Positions 49,655 through 60,789 of a DNA stretch of 64,000 nucleotides are shown here, one piece after another. A program made the position numbers and the translations under genes. Position 1 is the stretch's first letter, and every line of letters begins with the position of its first letter. Under the pieces are notes generated by a model that was not told the origin of the DNA, did no database searches, and saw only the letters and a program-made list of their open reading frames with translations. Source of the stretch: Lycium barbarum (Eukaryota > Streptophyta > Magnoliopsida > Solanales > Solanaceae); the NCBI RefSeq assembly GCF_019175385.1, contig NC_083338.1:91595777-91659776 (forward strand). Reading direction: 5' to 3'.

Positions 49655-50385
49655 AGGCCCACATCTCTTGCTATTTAAGGGAAATTTTCATCCTTATCTG
49701 CCTCATTTTCATACCAAAGGTCCAGAATATTTTAGATAGAGTGAGAGGAGAGTTAGAGGGAGAAACTGGAGAATCGATCAAGTTCGAGGCCCCGAATCCC
49801 GAGGCCCGTGAAGGATAAAGTGAAGTACAAGTTGTTGCCGTCATTTTGAGCTAAATGTTGAACATGGGGGATGGTGGTTTCGGTGTGGCTGCTCATATAC
49901 GGTATGTTTAAGATGTTCTTATCATGATCGTTGATAGATTTTACAAGTTAGAATAGAGAAAATGACGTTGAAAGTTCGGTTATAATTTTTGGATATCAAA
50001 TGACTAGGGGGCTGATTTGGCTTGATTCTTGCTGTTATTCATTCTATATGTACTCCATAAGATTCCATTCTTAGACGAGTAAGGTCTAAATGTTTCTTGT
50101 GATGGATTATTGATATTGTACTCCTATTCTGTTCCAAAGGGAACACCCATAAGGTGCCAAGTTGAGTTGTGTATATGGTTTTACTAATGATTTCGAGGAA
50201 ATGAGTTTTATACTAAAGGAATCATAAAGTTTGACTTTCAAAACCATTCCGAAGGGGGTGCGAGATTTTTCTACTTCATTTCATTTACGATTTCTATTTA
50301 CATTCCATAGTATCATCCCTTTGTATTGATATGAATTGAAATTTATATTTTTGGATTGAGTTTGTGTTGATACGATGGCGATATT

Positions 50386-50548
50386 AAGCCGGAAGCGGCT
50401 GCCCGAAGGGGCCATCATTATTAAGCCGGAAGCGGCTGCCTGAAGGGGCTATCATTATTAAGCCGAAAGCGGATGCCCGAAGGGGCCATCATTATTATGT
50501 CGAATGCGGCTGTCTGAAGGGACTATTCTGTTAAGATGTCGGAAGCGG
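50386..50548 (+). repeat. 37-bp minisatellite in array LTR 2, about 4 units
   Basis: Same unit as at 34493 but shorter by about one unit. Confidence 0.8.
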
Positions 50549-50706
50549 CATATGTGTTGGATTGCATTATTTACTTAAATATTATTTTGAGACTTCGTGT
50601 GCACATTTATGTTTCTTCCAGCGAAGGCTGCAGGTATTAAGTTAGGTTGCGATATCTTCTCTCCTAAGTCAAATTTTGATTATGACTTGTTACCACCTTA
50701 CATAAT

Positions 50707-50906
50707 CAGTACATTGTCCGTACTGACGGCCTTTTGCCTGGGGACGCTGTGTTCATGCCCGCAGCCCCAGATTGTTTGGCAGGTTAAGTGTATAGCTAGG
50801 ATGCTTGGACGTCAGCTGGGATATGCAAGTTCCACCTCATTCTGGAGCTGTGCTGAGTCATGTATCGATATGTATGATTATGGGTATGTCAGGGCCCTGT
50901 CCTGAC
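50707..50906 (+). promoter_or_regulatory. LTR hairpin cassette in array LTR 2
   Basis: AGTAC-ATTGTCC-GTACT, a weakened H2 (CGGCC against GGACG), AGTTCC/GGAGCT. H4 at 50888-50906 has GTCAGG and CCTGAC, loop GCCCTGT. Confidence 0.55.
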
Positions 50907-51213
50907 TCATAATGTTCAGTTTACTTCTTAGAGACTCCTGTGGTATATTTGTCGAGATGTCGACAAAGTGATCTCAGTTGAGTCATTTGTGGACTTTAAA
51001 AGAGTATGTATTTTAGATGATTTCAATTGGTTTAAAGTACTTATTGGATTGAAATTTTTCATAATCGTTATAAAGATAATGATTTCTATTTGAAAAAATT
51101 TCATGTTTTTAGAAGTTTTTGAAATGGCAAGTGTTGATAAAGCGAATGTCTAAGGGTTCGCTTGACTCTGATGAGAGTCGGGTGCCCGTCATGCCCTACC
51201 ATTGTTAGGGTGT

Positions 51214-51218
51214 GACAC
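51214..51218. repeat. Target site duplication GACAC, left
   Basis: Overlaps the terminal GTGACA of array LTR 2 by four bases. The matching copy is at 60785-60789. Confidence 0.85.
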
Positions 51219-51485
51219 TGTGACGACCCAGCTAGGGGCCACGACGGCTACCCGGAGCTAGTTACCGAGCACCGCTCACTCTACTACTTATCTTGCTCAT
51301 TTAATTTTCTTTTATCAATTTACAAATCAGTTGTAGGAAAATCATAATTAAACAAACATAAATACTTTATATACAATTGCCTTTCGGCCATCAAAATAAT
51401 ATACATGCATATGAAAACGTCTTGTGAGACCATCTAACCCACACTGCGTATCTACGAGACTCTACTAACATACTGTATATACATG

Positions 51486-51504
51486 GACGGAACAAGACTC
51501 CGTC
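51486..51504 (-). promoter_or_regulatory. H4 hairpin, element 2 3' LTR
   Basis: Arms GACGGA and TCCGTC. The loop on the minus strand is GTCTTGT. Confidence 0.65.
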
Positions 51505-51545
51505 GTGCCCAAAATATACATATATACCAAAAGGATAATCCTAAG

Positions 51546-51680
51546 CACCTCCGGACAATGGAGTGCTTTCAACCAGCTGACTGCTACTGAGGATCTGGCC
51601 CAAGCTCTCCTCTCTGTCTACCTGTGGGCATGAACATAGCGTCCGAAGAAAGGACGTCAGTACGAATGTTGTACTGAGTA
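51546..51680 (-). promoter_or_regulatory. H1-H2-H3 part of the hairpin cassette, element 2 3' LTR
   Basis: Plus-strand reading: CTCCGG..GGAG (H3), GTGGGCATGAAC, GCGTCCGAAGAAAGGACGTC (H2), AGTAC-GAATGTT-GTACT (H1). Confidence 0.55.
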
Positions 51681-53010
51681 TGAGAAGCATAAACAATGAA
51701 AGAAAACATCAACAATATAGTGATAACATCAACATGAAATATCTGGATCTGTCTGATAATCATAAAGGAAATCAAGCGTGCCATCTTACTCATACTCATC
51801 CTCATAACATATATGCATCATATGCAAGCTGCTCGTCCATGTCGGAACGGTGTGATAATCAATAATATTAGCCCGCGTCTAGGCCTCCCGCGTCCGGGGT
51901 ACCATCTCATGCCGCCCACTAGTGGTGTCTGCCCATGCCCGAAGGTCATGGTGTATCCGTATAGCTGCCCGCCTTGGCGGTGACTGCCCGGCCAACTAGG
52001 CACGGTGTGAAATGCTCATGTCATGCTTATCAGGAAATGCTCATAATAATAATATACTCATCATAAAATACTTATCTCATTGTAATACATGCATAAGGCT
52101 CAAGATCAACTTTACTCTATCGGGGTGACGTAAGGTCGTGATCCCCCGATTATATTATGGAACAACTATTGATACTCTGCCTCACCTTGAAGGAGCTAGT
52201 ACATAAGGTGAGTGTAAGCGATAATTAACATCATCATTATACTAGAATCATCATATCGTATTCCTCATCTTATATAGACATTAAGGAGTTAGACTCTTAG
52301 CCTTTCGGACTATAGGAACTCATGAAGAGAATAAGAATTTCGTGCTACAAGATTCATGCAATCAGAAAGAAGGGACTAGCCTCACATACCTTGGTCGTTT
52401 AGCTAGGATATCGCTCGCTTGTTCTCCGTCGATATCACGTCGTTACCTTCATAAGAGAATTCGTATCAACATTAGTAAACTAACTATAAGATCGCGTCGC
52501 TAATTCTAGGAGAAGTCGGACAGCGCTTCCTTTGCTCATACTACTTTCCATGTTTTATATTAACCCCCAACATTCATAGCATTACTCACAATATCGAAAT
52601 CAACAATCGTCGTTTACGTACATTTAACAAAATCCACCATTTTCCTCCAATTTCCCTCATAATTAGCCTTATGACTCGCCCTTGCATTTTCATGCGTTTA
52701 ACGCTTGTTTCATGATATAAACATCATTTATAACGTATTTGTACTCACAACACCCCAATATTCGTAGTTCAATTCCACTATCATTCATTCATGTCACTAT
52801 TCATTCAATAATGACCTATTTCTATGTTCTTCTACATCTCAAGTGTTTAAGCGTTCCCTTGATTCTCTTGGATGCTTATGGAGGAAGTATTTGGAGAGTT
52901 CTAGAGTGTTCTTGAGTTGTATGAATGAAGAATGAAATAAAATGAGGCCTAAGTTCCCTTTAATAACTCAAAAGTTGATGCTTAATGAATTTTTGTCGGG
53001 ATGAACAGTG

Positions 53011-53280
53011 GCCGTAAACTGCAGTTTACGGACCGTATTTTGATTTACGGGTCGTCCACTGTGGTCGTATTTAAGCATTCCTAAAACAGAGAGTTTGGCT
53101 GGTGGACATGGCAGTTTACGACCTGGTTTACGGTCCGTAAACCAGTTTACGGGCCGTATTCTGGATCGTTTTTAACCATTTCAACACTTAACAGAAACTT
53201 GAGATTTTTGACGAAATGAAAGACGATTGCACTATACGGTCCGTAAATCACTTTACGGGCCGTATAGTGCCATATACGAC
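53011..53280 (-). promoter_or_regulatory. U3 cluster of CGGWCCG dyads, element 2 3' LTR
   Basis: Includes AGTTTACGGACCGTATT, GTTTACGGTCCGTAAAC and TATACGGTCCGTAAA. Confidence 0.6.
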
Positions 53281-53423
53281 CACTGGGTGAAATTTTTTTC
53301 TGGAACTTTATTAATTCCAAAAATGCAAAATTATCCATTCCCGACTCAGTAAAACACCTTGCACTCAAGTCCTTCATTGTTCTACTCGTCACACAAGTAC
53401 GGAAAAATTTCCGAGGTGTAACA

Positions 53424-53435
53424 TTCTTCTCCCCA
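53424..53435 (-). promoter_or_regulatory. Polypurine tract of Tekay element 2
   Basis: Plus strand TTCTTCTCCCCA, a purine tract on the minus strand directly before the 3' LTR. Confidence 0.8.
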
Positions 53436-53657
53436 ACAGTCGTCCTCGAATGTTCGACACTCGGGGATTCTAGAAAATTTTTGCCAGAGTTCCCTTTGTA
53501 GTTTGGCACTACCAATTTGCCACAACGACCCATAATATCATCGCCTCACAGGGCTATATCACAATATCAGCATATTTATGGCCACACACGACCAAAAACA
53601 TAAAACTAAAACATTCATACATCTTATCGTCGACGTCTCATCTTGAATCTCTTCTGG
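53436..53657 (-). other. 3' untranslated region of Tekay element 2
   Basis: No domain; contains the conserved CATTCGAGGACGA phrase in slightly altered form close to the purine tract. Confidence 0.65.
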
Positions 53658-56600
53658 TTATTGGAACAAATGGGGCTACATAGATTTCATCTTTTCCTCC
53701 GCTTCCCAAGTCATTTCTTCCCGATTATTGTTTCGCCATAGCACTTTGACTGAAGCAACCTTTTTATTCTGAAGCCTTCGCACTTGTCTATCCAAAATAG
53801 CAATGGGCAATTCTTCGTATGTCAACTTCTCTGTCACTTGTAAATCATCAATAGGAATAATCCTCATGGGGTCTCCAATACACTTGCGGAGCATCGAAAC
53901 ATGGAATACTGGGTGTACAGATTCGAGCTCTGAAGGCAAGTCCAATTCATAGGCTACTCTACCCACCTTGCGGATGATTCGATAAGGTCCAATGTATCTT
54001 GGACTCAATTTCCCCTTTTTGCCGAACCTCATTACTCCATTCATTGGTGAAACTTTCAGGAATACCCAATCATTAGCTTGAAATTATAAATCCCGTCGGC
54101 GGTTGTCCGCATAAGACTTTTGGCGACTTTGAGCTGTTAACAGTCGGTCTCGAATCACATTAACCTTTTCAACTGCTTGTTGGACCAAGTCGGGGCCTAT
54201 CAATTGTACTTCTCCGGTTTCAAACCATCAAATTGGAGATCTGCATTTTCTTCCATATAAGGCTTCATACGGAGCCATTTGGATACTGGAATGATAGCTG
54301 TTATTATAGGCGAATTCAATAAGAGGCAAATGCTCATCCCAACTACCATCGAAGTCCAGCACACATGCTCGTAGCATATCTTCTAAGGTCTGAATAGTGC
54401 GCTCGGCTTGCCCGTCGGTCTGTGGGTGGAACGCCGTGCTGAGCTTAACTCGAGTACCTAGACCTTCTTGAAAGGACTTCCAGAACTTGGCTGTGAACTG
54501 CGCCCCTCTATCCGTGATAATGGCCAAAGGAATACCATGAAGTCGTACAATCTCCTTGAGATACAATTTAGCATAGTCATCCGCTGAATACGTAGTCCTG
54601 ACGGGGAGAAAATGAGCTGTTTTTGTGAGCCTGTCCACGATCGTCCATATAGAATCATACTTCCCTTGCGTACGGGGTAATCCTACCACAAAATCCATAT
54701 TAATTTCTTCCCATTTCCACGTAGGAATTTCCATTGCTTGGAATAAACCTCCTGGCTTTTGATGTTCGGCTTTCACTTGCTGACAATTTGGACATTGGGC
54801 TACAAACCCTGCTATGTCTCGCTTCATGCCATCCCACCAATAGAGCAACTTAAGGTCATGGTACATCTTGGTTGCACCTGGATGAATAGAATACCGGTAA
54901 TGATGTGATTCCTCTAAAATCCGTTGGCGTATGTTTGACACATCCGGTACACATAAGCTGCCCCGATATCTAAGGACCCCTTCTATGGAAACTTCGAATG
55001 GAGACTTTTCTTTTTCGTGAGCTAGATCTCGATAATGGCTTAGCTGGGAATCCTCATATTGACGTTCCTTCACTTCTAGATTCAATGATGAAACTGTGGG
55101 GTCATTGATGCTAATACTTGCATCTCCTGAATCAGTCGCACGTACGCCGAGACTTGCTAGTTGATGGAGCTCACGAACCATTTCCTGCTTTTCCGAAGGA
55201 ACTCCACATAAACTACCCATCGATCGGCGGCTAAGTGCATCTGCCACTACATTCGCCTTCCCTGGATGATATAGAATGTTCACATCGTAATCCTTTAGTA
55301 ATTCTAACCATCGCCTTTGCCGCAGGTTCAACTCCTTCTGTTTGAAAATATATTGGAGGCTTTTTTGATCCATATAGATGTCAACACGTACACCATACAA
55401 GTAGTGCCTCCATATTTTTAAGGCATGGATAACCGCGGCCAATTCGAGATCATGAGTCGGATAATTATGTTCATGCTTTCGCAACTGTCTCGAGGCATAT
55501 GCAATGACTCTCCCATGCTGCATCAATACACATCCTATTCCCACACCGGAGGCATCACAATATACGACATAGCCATCGGACTTTTCTGAAAGTGTTAGCA
55601 CTGGCGCTGAGGTCAACCTGTTTTTCAACTCTTGGAAACTACGCTCACAGGCATCATTCCACTGGAATTTAGCCAACTTTTGAGTTAACTTCGTCAATGG
55701 GGCTGAAATAGATGAGAAGCCCTCTACAAATCTCCTGTAATATCCTGCTAACCCAAGAAAACTACGAACTTCCATAGGTGTTGTAGGCCTTGGCCAAGTC
55801 TTCACAACTTCTATTTTCTGAGTGTCGACTCGGATACCATCATCTGAAATAACATGACCTAGAAATGCCACTGAGTTTAGCCAAAACTCGCACTTCGAAA
55901 ACTTTGCATACAATTCCCGATCTCGAAGAATGCCGAGAACAAGTCATAGATGATCTGCATGTTCTGACTCTGTGCGAGAATATACCAGGATATCGTCGAT
56001 AAACACTATCACAAAAAGATCCAAGAACGGCCTGAACACATTATTCATTAAATTCATGAACACCGCCGGGGCGTTTGTCAACCTAAACGACATCACTCGG
56101 AACTCGTAATGGCCGTACCTCGTTCTGAAGGCTGTCTTGGGAATGTCTTCTTCTCTGATCCTCACTTGATGATAACCCGATCTTAGGTCTATCTTAGAAA
56201 ACCACTTAGCACCTTGTAATTGATCTAACAAGTCGTCGATTCTGGGAAGGGGATATCTGTTCTTCACAGTCACCTTGTTCAACTGTCTATAATCGATACA
56301 CATTCGTAGCGACCCATCTTTCTTTCGCACGAACAAGACCGGTGCTCCCCACGGTGATGAACTGGGTCTAGTAAAACCCTTCTCGAGTAAGTCTTTCAAC
56401 TGTGCCTTTAGCTCTTTCAACTCTGCTGGAGCCATTCGATAGGGAGGAATAGAAATAGGCTCAGTGTTGGGTACTACATCAATAGCAAAATCGATTTCCC
56501 TTTCTGGAGGAAGGCCTAGTAACTCGTCGGGAAACACATCTGGGAATTCATTCACTACCGGGACAGACTGGAAAGTTGGCACTTCCGCTTCCGTGTCATG

Positions 56601-58397
56601 AACCCGAACTAGATGACAAATATAACCCTTGACTATCATCTTTCTCGCCTTAAGGTAGGAAATAAACCTACCCTTTGGGGAAACTGTATTACCCTTCCAC
56701 TCGAGTATGGGCTCTCCCGGAAATTTGAATCGAACTACCTTTGTCCGGCAACAAACATTAGCATAGCATGACGCCAACCAGTCCATACCCATAATTATGT
56801 CAAAATCTATCATCTAAAGTTCAATCAAACCAGCCTTTGTCTGACGATCACGTATAATGACTACACAATTCTTATATACTTGCCTCGCTATTACAGGATC
56901 ACCAACCGGAGTAAATACTTCGAAAGGTTTAATTGGCTCGGGTCTCACCCCAACACAATCAGCGATATACAGAGTAATATATGAGAAGGTAGAACCTGGA
57001 TCAATCAGAGCATATACGTCACGGGAAAATATAGTCAGGGTACCTGTGACAACATCTGGGGAAGACTCGAGCTCCTGTCGCCCAGCTAAAGCATAAACAC
57101 GGGGCTGAACAACACTTGAAGTAAATGCTCCTCCTCTACCTCTACCTCTCCCTGCTGTAGTCTGAGGAGTCTGTGTTGTCGGGCGTGCTGAAGAAGAACC
57201 CGCTGCTGAACCTGTAGGTTGAGTCCCAACTCTATCTCTCGCTGAGGGGCAATCTCTCATCATGTGACCAACTTGCCCGCAAGCGTAACAAGCATCCGAA
57301 CCCTGACGACACCGTCCGGAATGTAATTTGCCACACTGGCTACACCGCGGTACTGGAGGTCTCCTCTGACTAAAATCTCCCTGATACTGAGAACTTGGGG
57401 CCCTCGAACTCTGACCCTGCCCTGACTGGAAAGAGCGATCGAACTTTCCATCTGAGAATCTGGGAGGCGCACTAGTCGCGGACTGACCTGAGTGCCTGGG
57501 ATGTGTCTGTCTCGATCCCTCTCTATACTCACTGCTCTCTCCCATAGATCTAGCCCTCTTACCTTGTCTTATGTCACCATCACGATCACTTCTTTGTTGT
57601 CGTTGTCGTTCCTCGAGATTCTGAGCATGGGCCTGTATCCGGGAAATATCCATCCCGTCTTGCAAGGAGGCCGTCAAACAATCTCTGTACAAATGTGGCC
57701 CCAGACCACTCACAAATCTATAGATTCTGTCTCCCATGTCGGCCACCATAGTCGGAGCATATCGAGCCAATGAGTTGAATTGCATGCTATACTCTCGGGT
57801 ACTCATACCCCTTTGCTTTAAATTCAGGAACTTGTCCGCTCTAGCTCGGCGGACTTCGGGTGGCAAGTAGTGACGAATAAAGACATCTACAAACTCTTGC
57901 CACACGGGAGGTGGAACATTTTCTCCTCTTGTTATCACCCAATTCTTATACCATAACACCGCCACATCGCGGAGTCTATAAGAAGCCAACTCCACGGATT
58001 CGGTCTCAGAAGCATGGATAATCTCTAAAGTCCTCAACATCTCATCGATAAAATTTTGCGGATCTTCATCTGGCTTTGACCCAAAGAATTCTGGAGGATT
58101 TAAGGCCATAAAGTCACGGGCTCTCGTACTAGCTGAACGATCCCTTGGACCCGCATCCTGTCGTTGTGCCTGAGCGGCAACCAATTGTGTCAATAAATGG
58201 ATGGCCTCGGACACTTGTTGACCCGAAGCACCCGGTGGAGGAATCGGAGCTGAGGCTCCTCCCTGCTCTTCTACGTTGGGCGCGGCCTCACTTTGCGATT
58301 CGCTTTCCTCTACATTTGCCGGAGGCTCTCTTTCCACCTGCCTCTTTGTCGTAGCTTTGCCCTTCTGGGCAGCTGTAGCTTTTCCTTTTGGTGGCAT
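53658..58397 (-). pseudogene. Tekay gag-pol polyprotein with five stop codons
   Basis: A single frame of 1580 codons, first codon ATG at 58397. Gag: capsid-like region about residues 100-240, two zinc knuckles (CSQCGKLHSGRC near 352, CYACGQVGHMMRDC near 370). Protease: LIDPGST near 464-470. RT: IDYRQLN and FIDDILVYS. RNase H: CDASGVG with the later Glu, and MDQKS where TDHKS is usual. Integrase: zinc region ending CPNCQQ, then [16 protein letters not shown] and [16 protein letters not shown], so the D-D-E residues are in place. C-terminal chromodomain: VASVKVLWR and EEMTWE. In-frame stops at 56814-56816, 55944-55946, 54228-54230, 54084-54086 and 53676-53678, with natural stop 53658-53660. No frameshift seen. 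As it stands it gives gag and protease only. Confidence 0.9.
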
Positions 58398-58586
58398 TTT
58401 CTGAAACCATAACGCACTTTTAGGAATAACACAATCCTAAGCATGGCTCTATCGCACGATTTCATGAGAAGAAGGATGGTTATTTTCCTAAATGCCCTGT
58501 AGCCTCTTGTTTATAAGCGTGGTGCGCAACACACCATAAACAAGACTCTACTAGACACGGCTCGTAGACACTTCCTTGGACCAACG

Positions 58587-58598
58587 GCTCTGATACCA
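58587..58598 (-). promoter_or_regulatory. Primer binding site of Tekay element 2
   Basis: GCTCTGATACCA on the plus strand, the complement of TGGTATCAGAGC, 4 bp from the 5' LTR. Confidence 0.85.
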
Positions 58599-58602
58599 CT
58601 TC

Positions 58603-60784
58603 TGTCACGACCCAGCTAGGGCCGCGACGGGTACCTGGAGCTAGTTACCGAGCACCGCTCACTCTACTACTTATCTTGCTCATTTAATATTCTTTTATCA
58701 ATTTACAAACCAGTTGTAGGAAAATCATAATTAAACAAACATAAATACTTTATATACAATTGCCTTTCGGCCATCAAAATAATATACATGCATGTGAAAA
58801 CGTCTTGTGAGACCATCTAACCCACACTGCGTATCTACGAGCCTCTACTAACATACTGTATATACATGGACAGAACAAGACTCTGTCGTGCCCATAATAT
58901 ACATATATACCAAAAGGATAATCCTAAGCACCTCCGGACAATGGAGTGCTTTCAACCAGCTGACTGCTACTGAGGATCTGGGCCAAGCTCTTCTCTCTGT
59001 CTACCTGTGGGCATGAACACAGCGTCCGAAGAAAGGACGTCAGTACGAATGTTGTACTGAGTATGAGAAGCATAAACAATGAAATAAAACATCAACAATA
59101 TGGTGATAACATCAACATGAAATAACTGGATCTGTTTGATAATCATAAAGGATCATGCGTGCCATCTTACTCATACTCATCCTCATAACATATATGCATC
59201 ATATGCAAGCTACCTGTCCATGTCAGAACGGTGTGATAATAAAAAATATTAGCCCGCTTCCAGGCCTCCCGCATCCGGGGTACCAGGTCATGCCGCCCAC
59301 TAGTGGTGTCTGCCCATGCCCGAAGGACATGGTGTATCCGTATAGCTGCCCGCCTTGGCGGTGACTGACCGGCCAACTAGGCACGGTGTGAAATGCTCAT
59401 GTCATGCTTATCATGAAATGCTCATAATAATAATATACTCATCATAAAATACTTATCTCATTGTAATACATGCATAAGGCTCAAGATCAACTTTATTCTA
59501 TCGGGGTGACGTAAGGTCGTGATACCCCGATTACATTATGGAACAACTATTGATACTCTGCCTCACCTTGAAGGAACTAGTACATAAGGTGAGTGTAAGC
59601 GATAATTAACATCATCATTATACTAGCATCATCATATCGTATTCCTCATCGTATATAGACATTAAGGAGTTAGACTCTTAGCCTTTCGGACTATAGAACT
59701 CATGAAGAGAATAGGAATTTCATGCTACAAGATTCATGCCATCAGAAAGAAGGTACTAGCCTCACATACCTTGGTCATTTAGCTAGGATATCGCTCACTT
59801 GTTCTCCGTCGATATCACGTCGTTACCTTCATAAGAGAATTCGTATCAACATTAGTAAACTAACTATAAGATCGCGTCGCTAATTATAGGAGAAGTCGGA
59901 CAGCGCTTCCTTTGCTCATACTACTTTCCATGTTTTATATTAACCCCCAACATTCATAGCATTACTCACAATATTGAAATCAACAATCGTCGTTTACCTA
60001 CATTTAGCAAAATCCACCATTTTCCTCCAATTTCCCTCATAATTAGCCTTATGACTCGCCCTTGCATTTTCATGCGTTTAACGCTTGTTTCATGATATAA
60101 ACATCATTTATAACGTATGTTTACTCACAACACCCCAATATTCGTAGTTCAGTTCCACTATCATTCATTCATGTCACTATTCATTCAATAATGACCTATT
60201 TCTATGTTCTTCTACATCTCAAGTGTCTAAGCTTTCCCTTGATTCTCTTGGATTCTTATGGAGGAAGTATTTGGAGAGTTCTAGAGTGTTCTTGAGTTGT
60301 ATGAATGAAGAATGAAATAAAATGAGGCCTAAGTTCCCTTTAATAACTCAAAAGCTGATGTTTAATGAATTTTTGTCGGGATGAACAGTGGTCGTAAACT
60401 GCAGTTTACGGACCGTATTTTGATTTACGGGTCGTCCACTGTGGTCGTATTTAAGCATTCCAAAAACAGAGAGTTTGGCTGGTGGACATGGCAGTTTACG
60501 ACCTGGTTTACGGGCCGTATTCTGGGTCGTTTTTAACCATTTCAACACTTAACAGAAACTTGAGATTTTTGATGAAATGAAAGACGATTGCACAATACGG
60601 TCCGTAAATCACTTTACGGGCCGTATAGTGCCATATACGACCACTGGGTGAAATTTTTTTCTGCAACTTTATTAATTCCAAAAATGCAAAATTAGCCATT
60701 CCCGACTCAGTAAAACACCATACACTCAAGTCCTTCATTGTTCTACTCGTCACACAAGTACGGAAAATATTTCGAGGTGTAACA
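58603..60784 (-). mobile_element. 5' LTR of Tekay element 2 (2182 bp)
   Basis: Plus strand TGTCACGACCC to GAGGTGTAACA. A TATTAAAGG box (minus strand) lies at 60337-60345 and the U3 dyad cluster at 60391-60641. The hairpin cassette is at about 58869-59066. Very similar to 51219-53423. Confidence 0.92.
58869..58887 (-). promoter_or_regulatory. H4 hairpin, element 2 5' LTR
   Basis: Arms GACAGA and TCTGTC, loop as in the 3' LTR. Both arms differ from the other LTR but still pair. Confidence 0.65.
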
Positions 60785-60789
60785 GACAC
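60785..60789. repeat. Target site duplication GACAC, right
   Basis: Matches 51214-51218; AGTGGTATCATAGC of the array primer site follows. Confidence 0.85.

Larger units (their letters stand above)
49655..51217 (+). mobile_element. Array LTR 2, right part
   Basis: Resumes at AGGCCCACATC, upstream of the point where the left part broke, so AGTCGGGTCAGGCCCAC is present on both sides of element 1. Contains a TATA-like box (49672-49680), the 37-bp minisatellite and the hairpin cassette. Ends GTGTGACA. Confidence 0.85.
51219..53423 (-). mobile_element. 3' LTR of Tekay element 2 (2205 bp)
   Basis: Minus-strand start TGTTACACCTCGG and end GTCGTCACA (decayed GTGACA). It has one more 19-bp dyad unit than the 5' LTR, between direct GTTTACGG repeats. 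Confidence 0.9.
51219..60784 (-). mobile_element. Full-length Tekay-type retrotransposon (element 2), minus strand
   Basis: Two LTRs, primer site, gag-pol, polypurine tract and perfect GACAC duplications. The gag-pol frame is broken only by stop codons. It inserted exactly at the border between array LTR 2 and the primer site of array unit 2. Confidence 0.92.
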
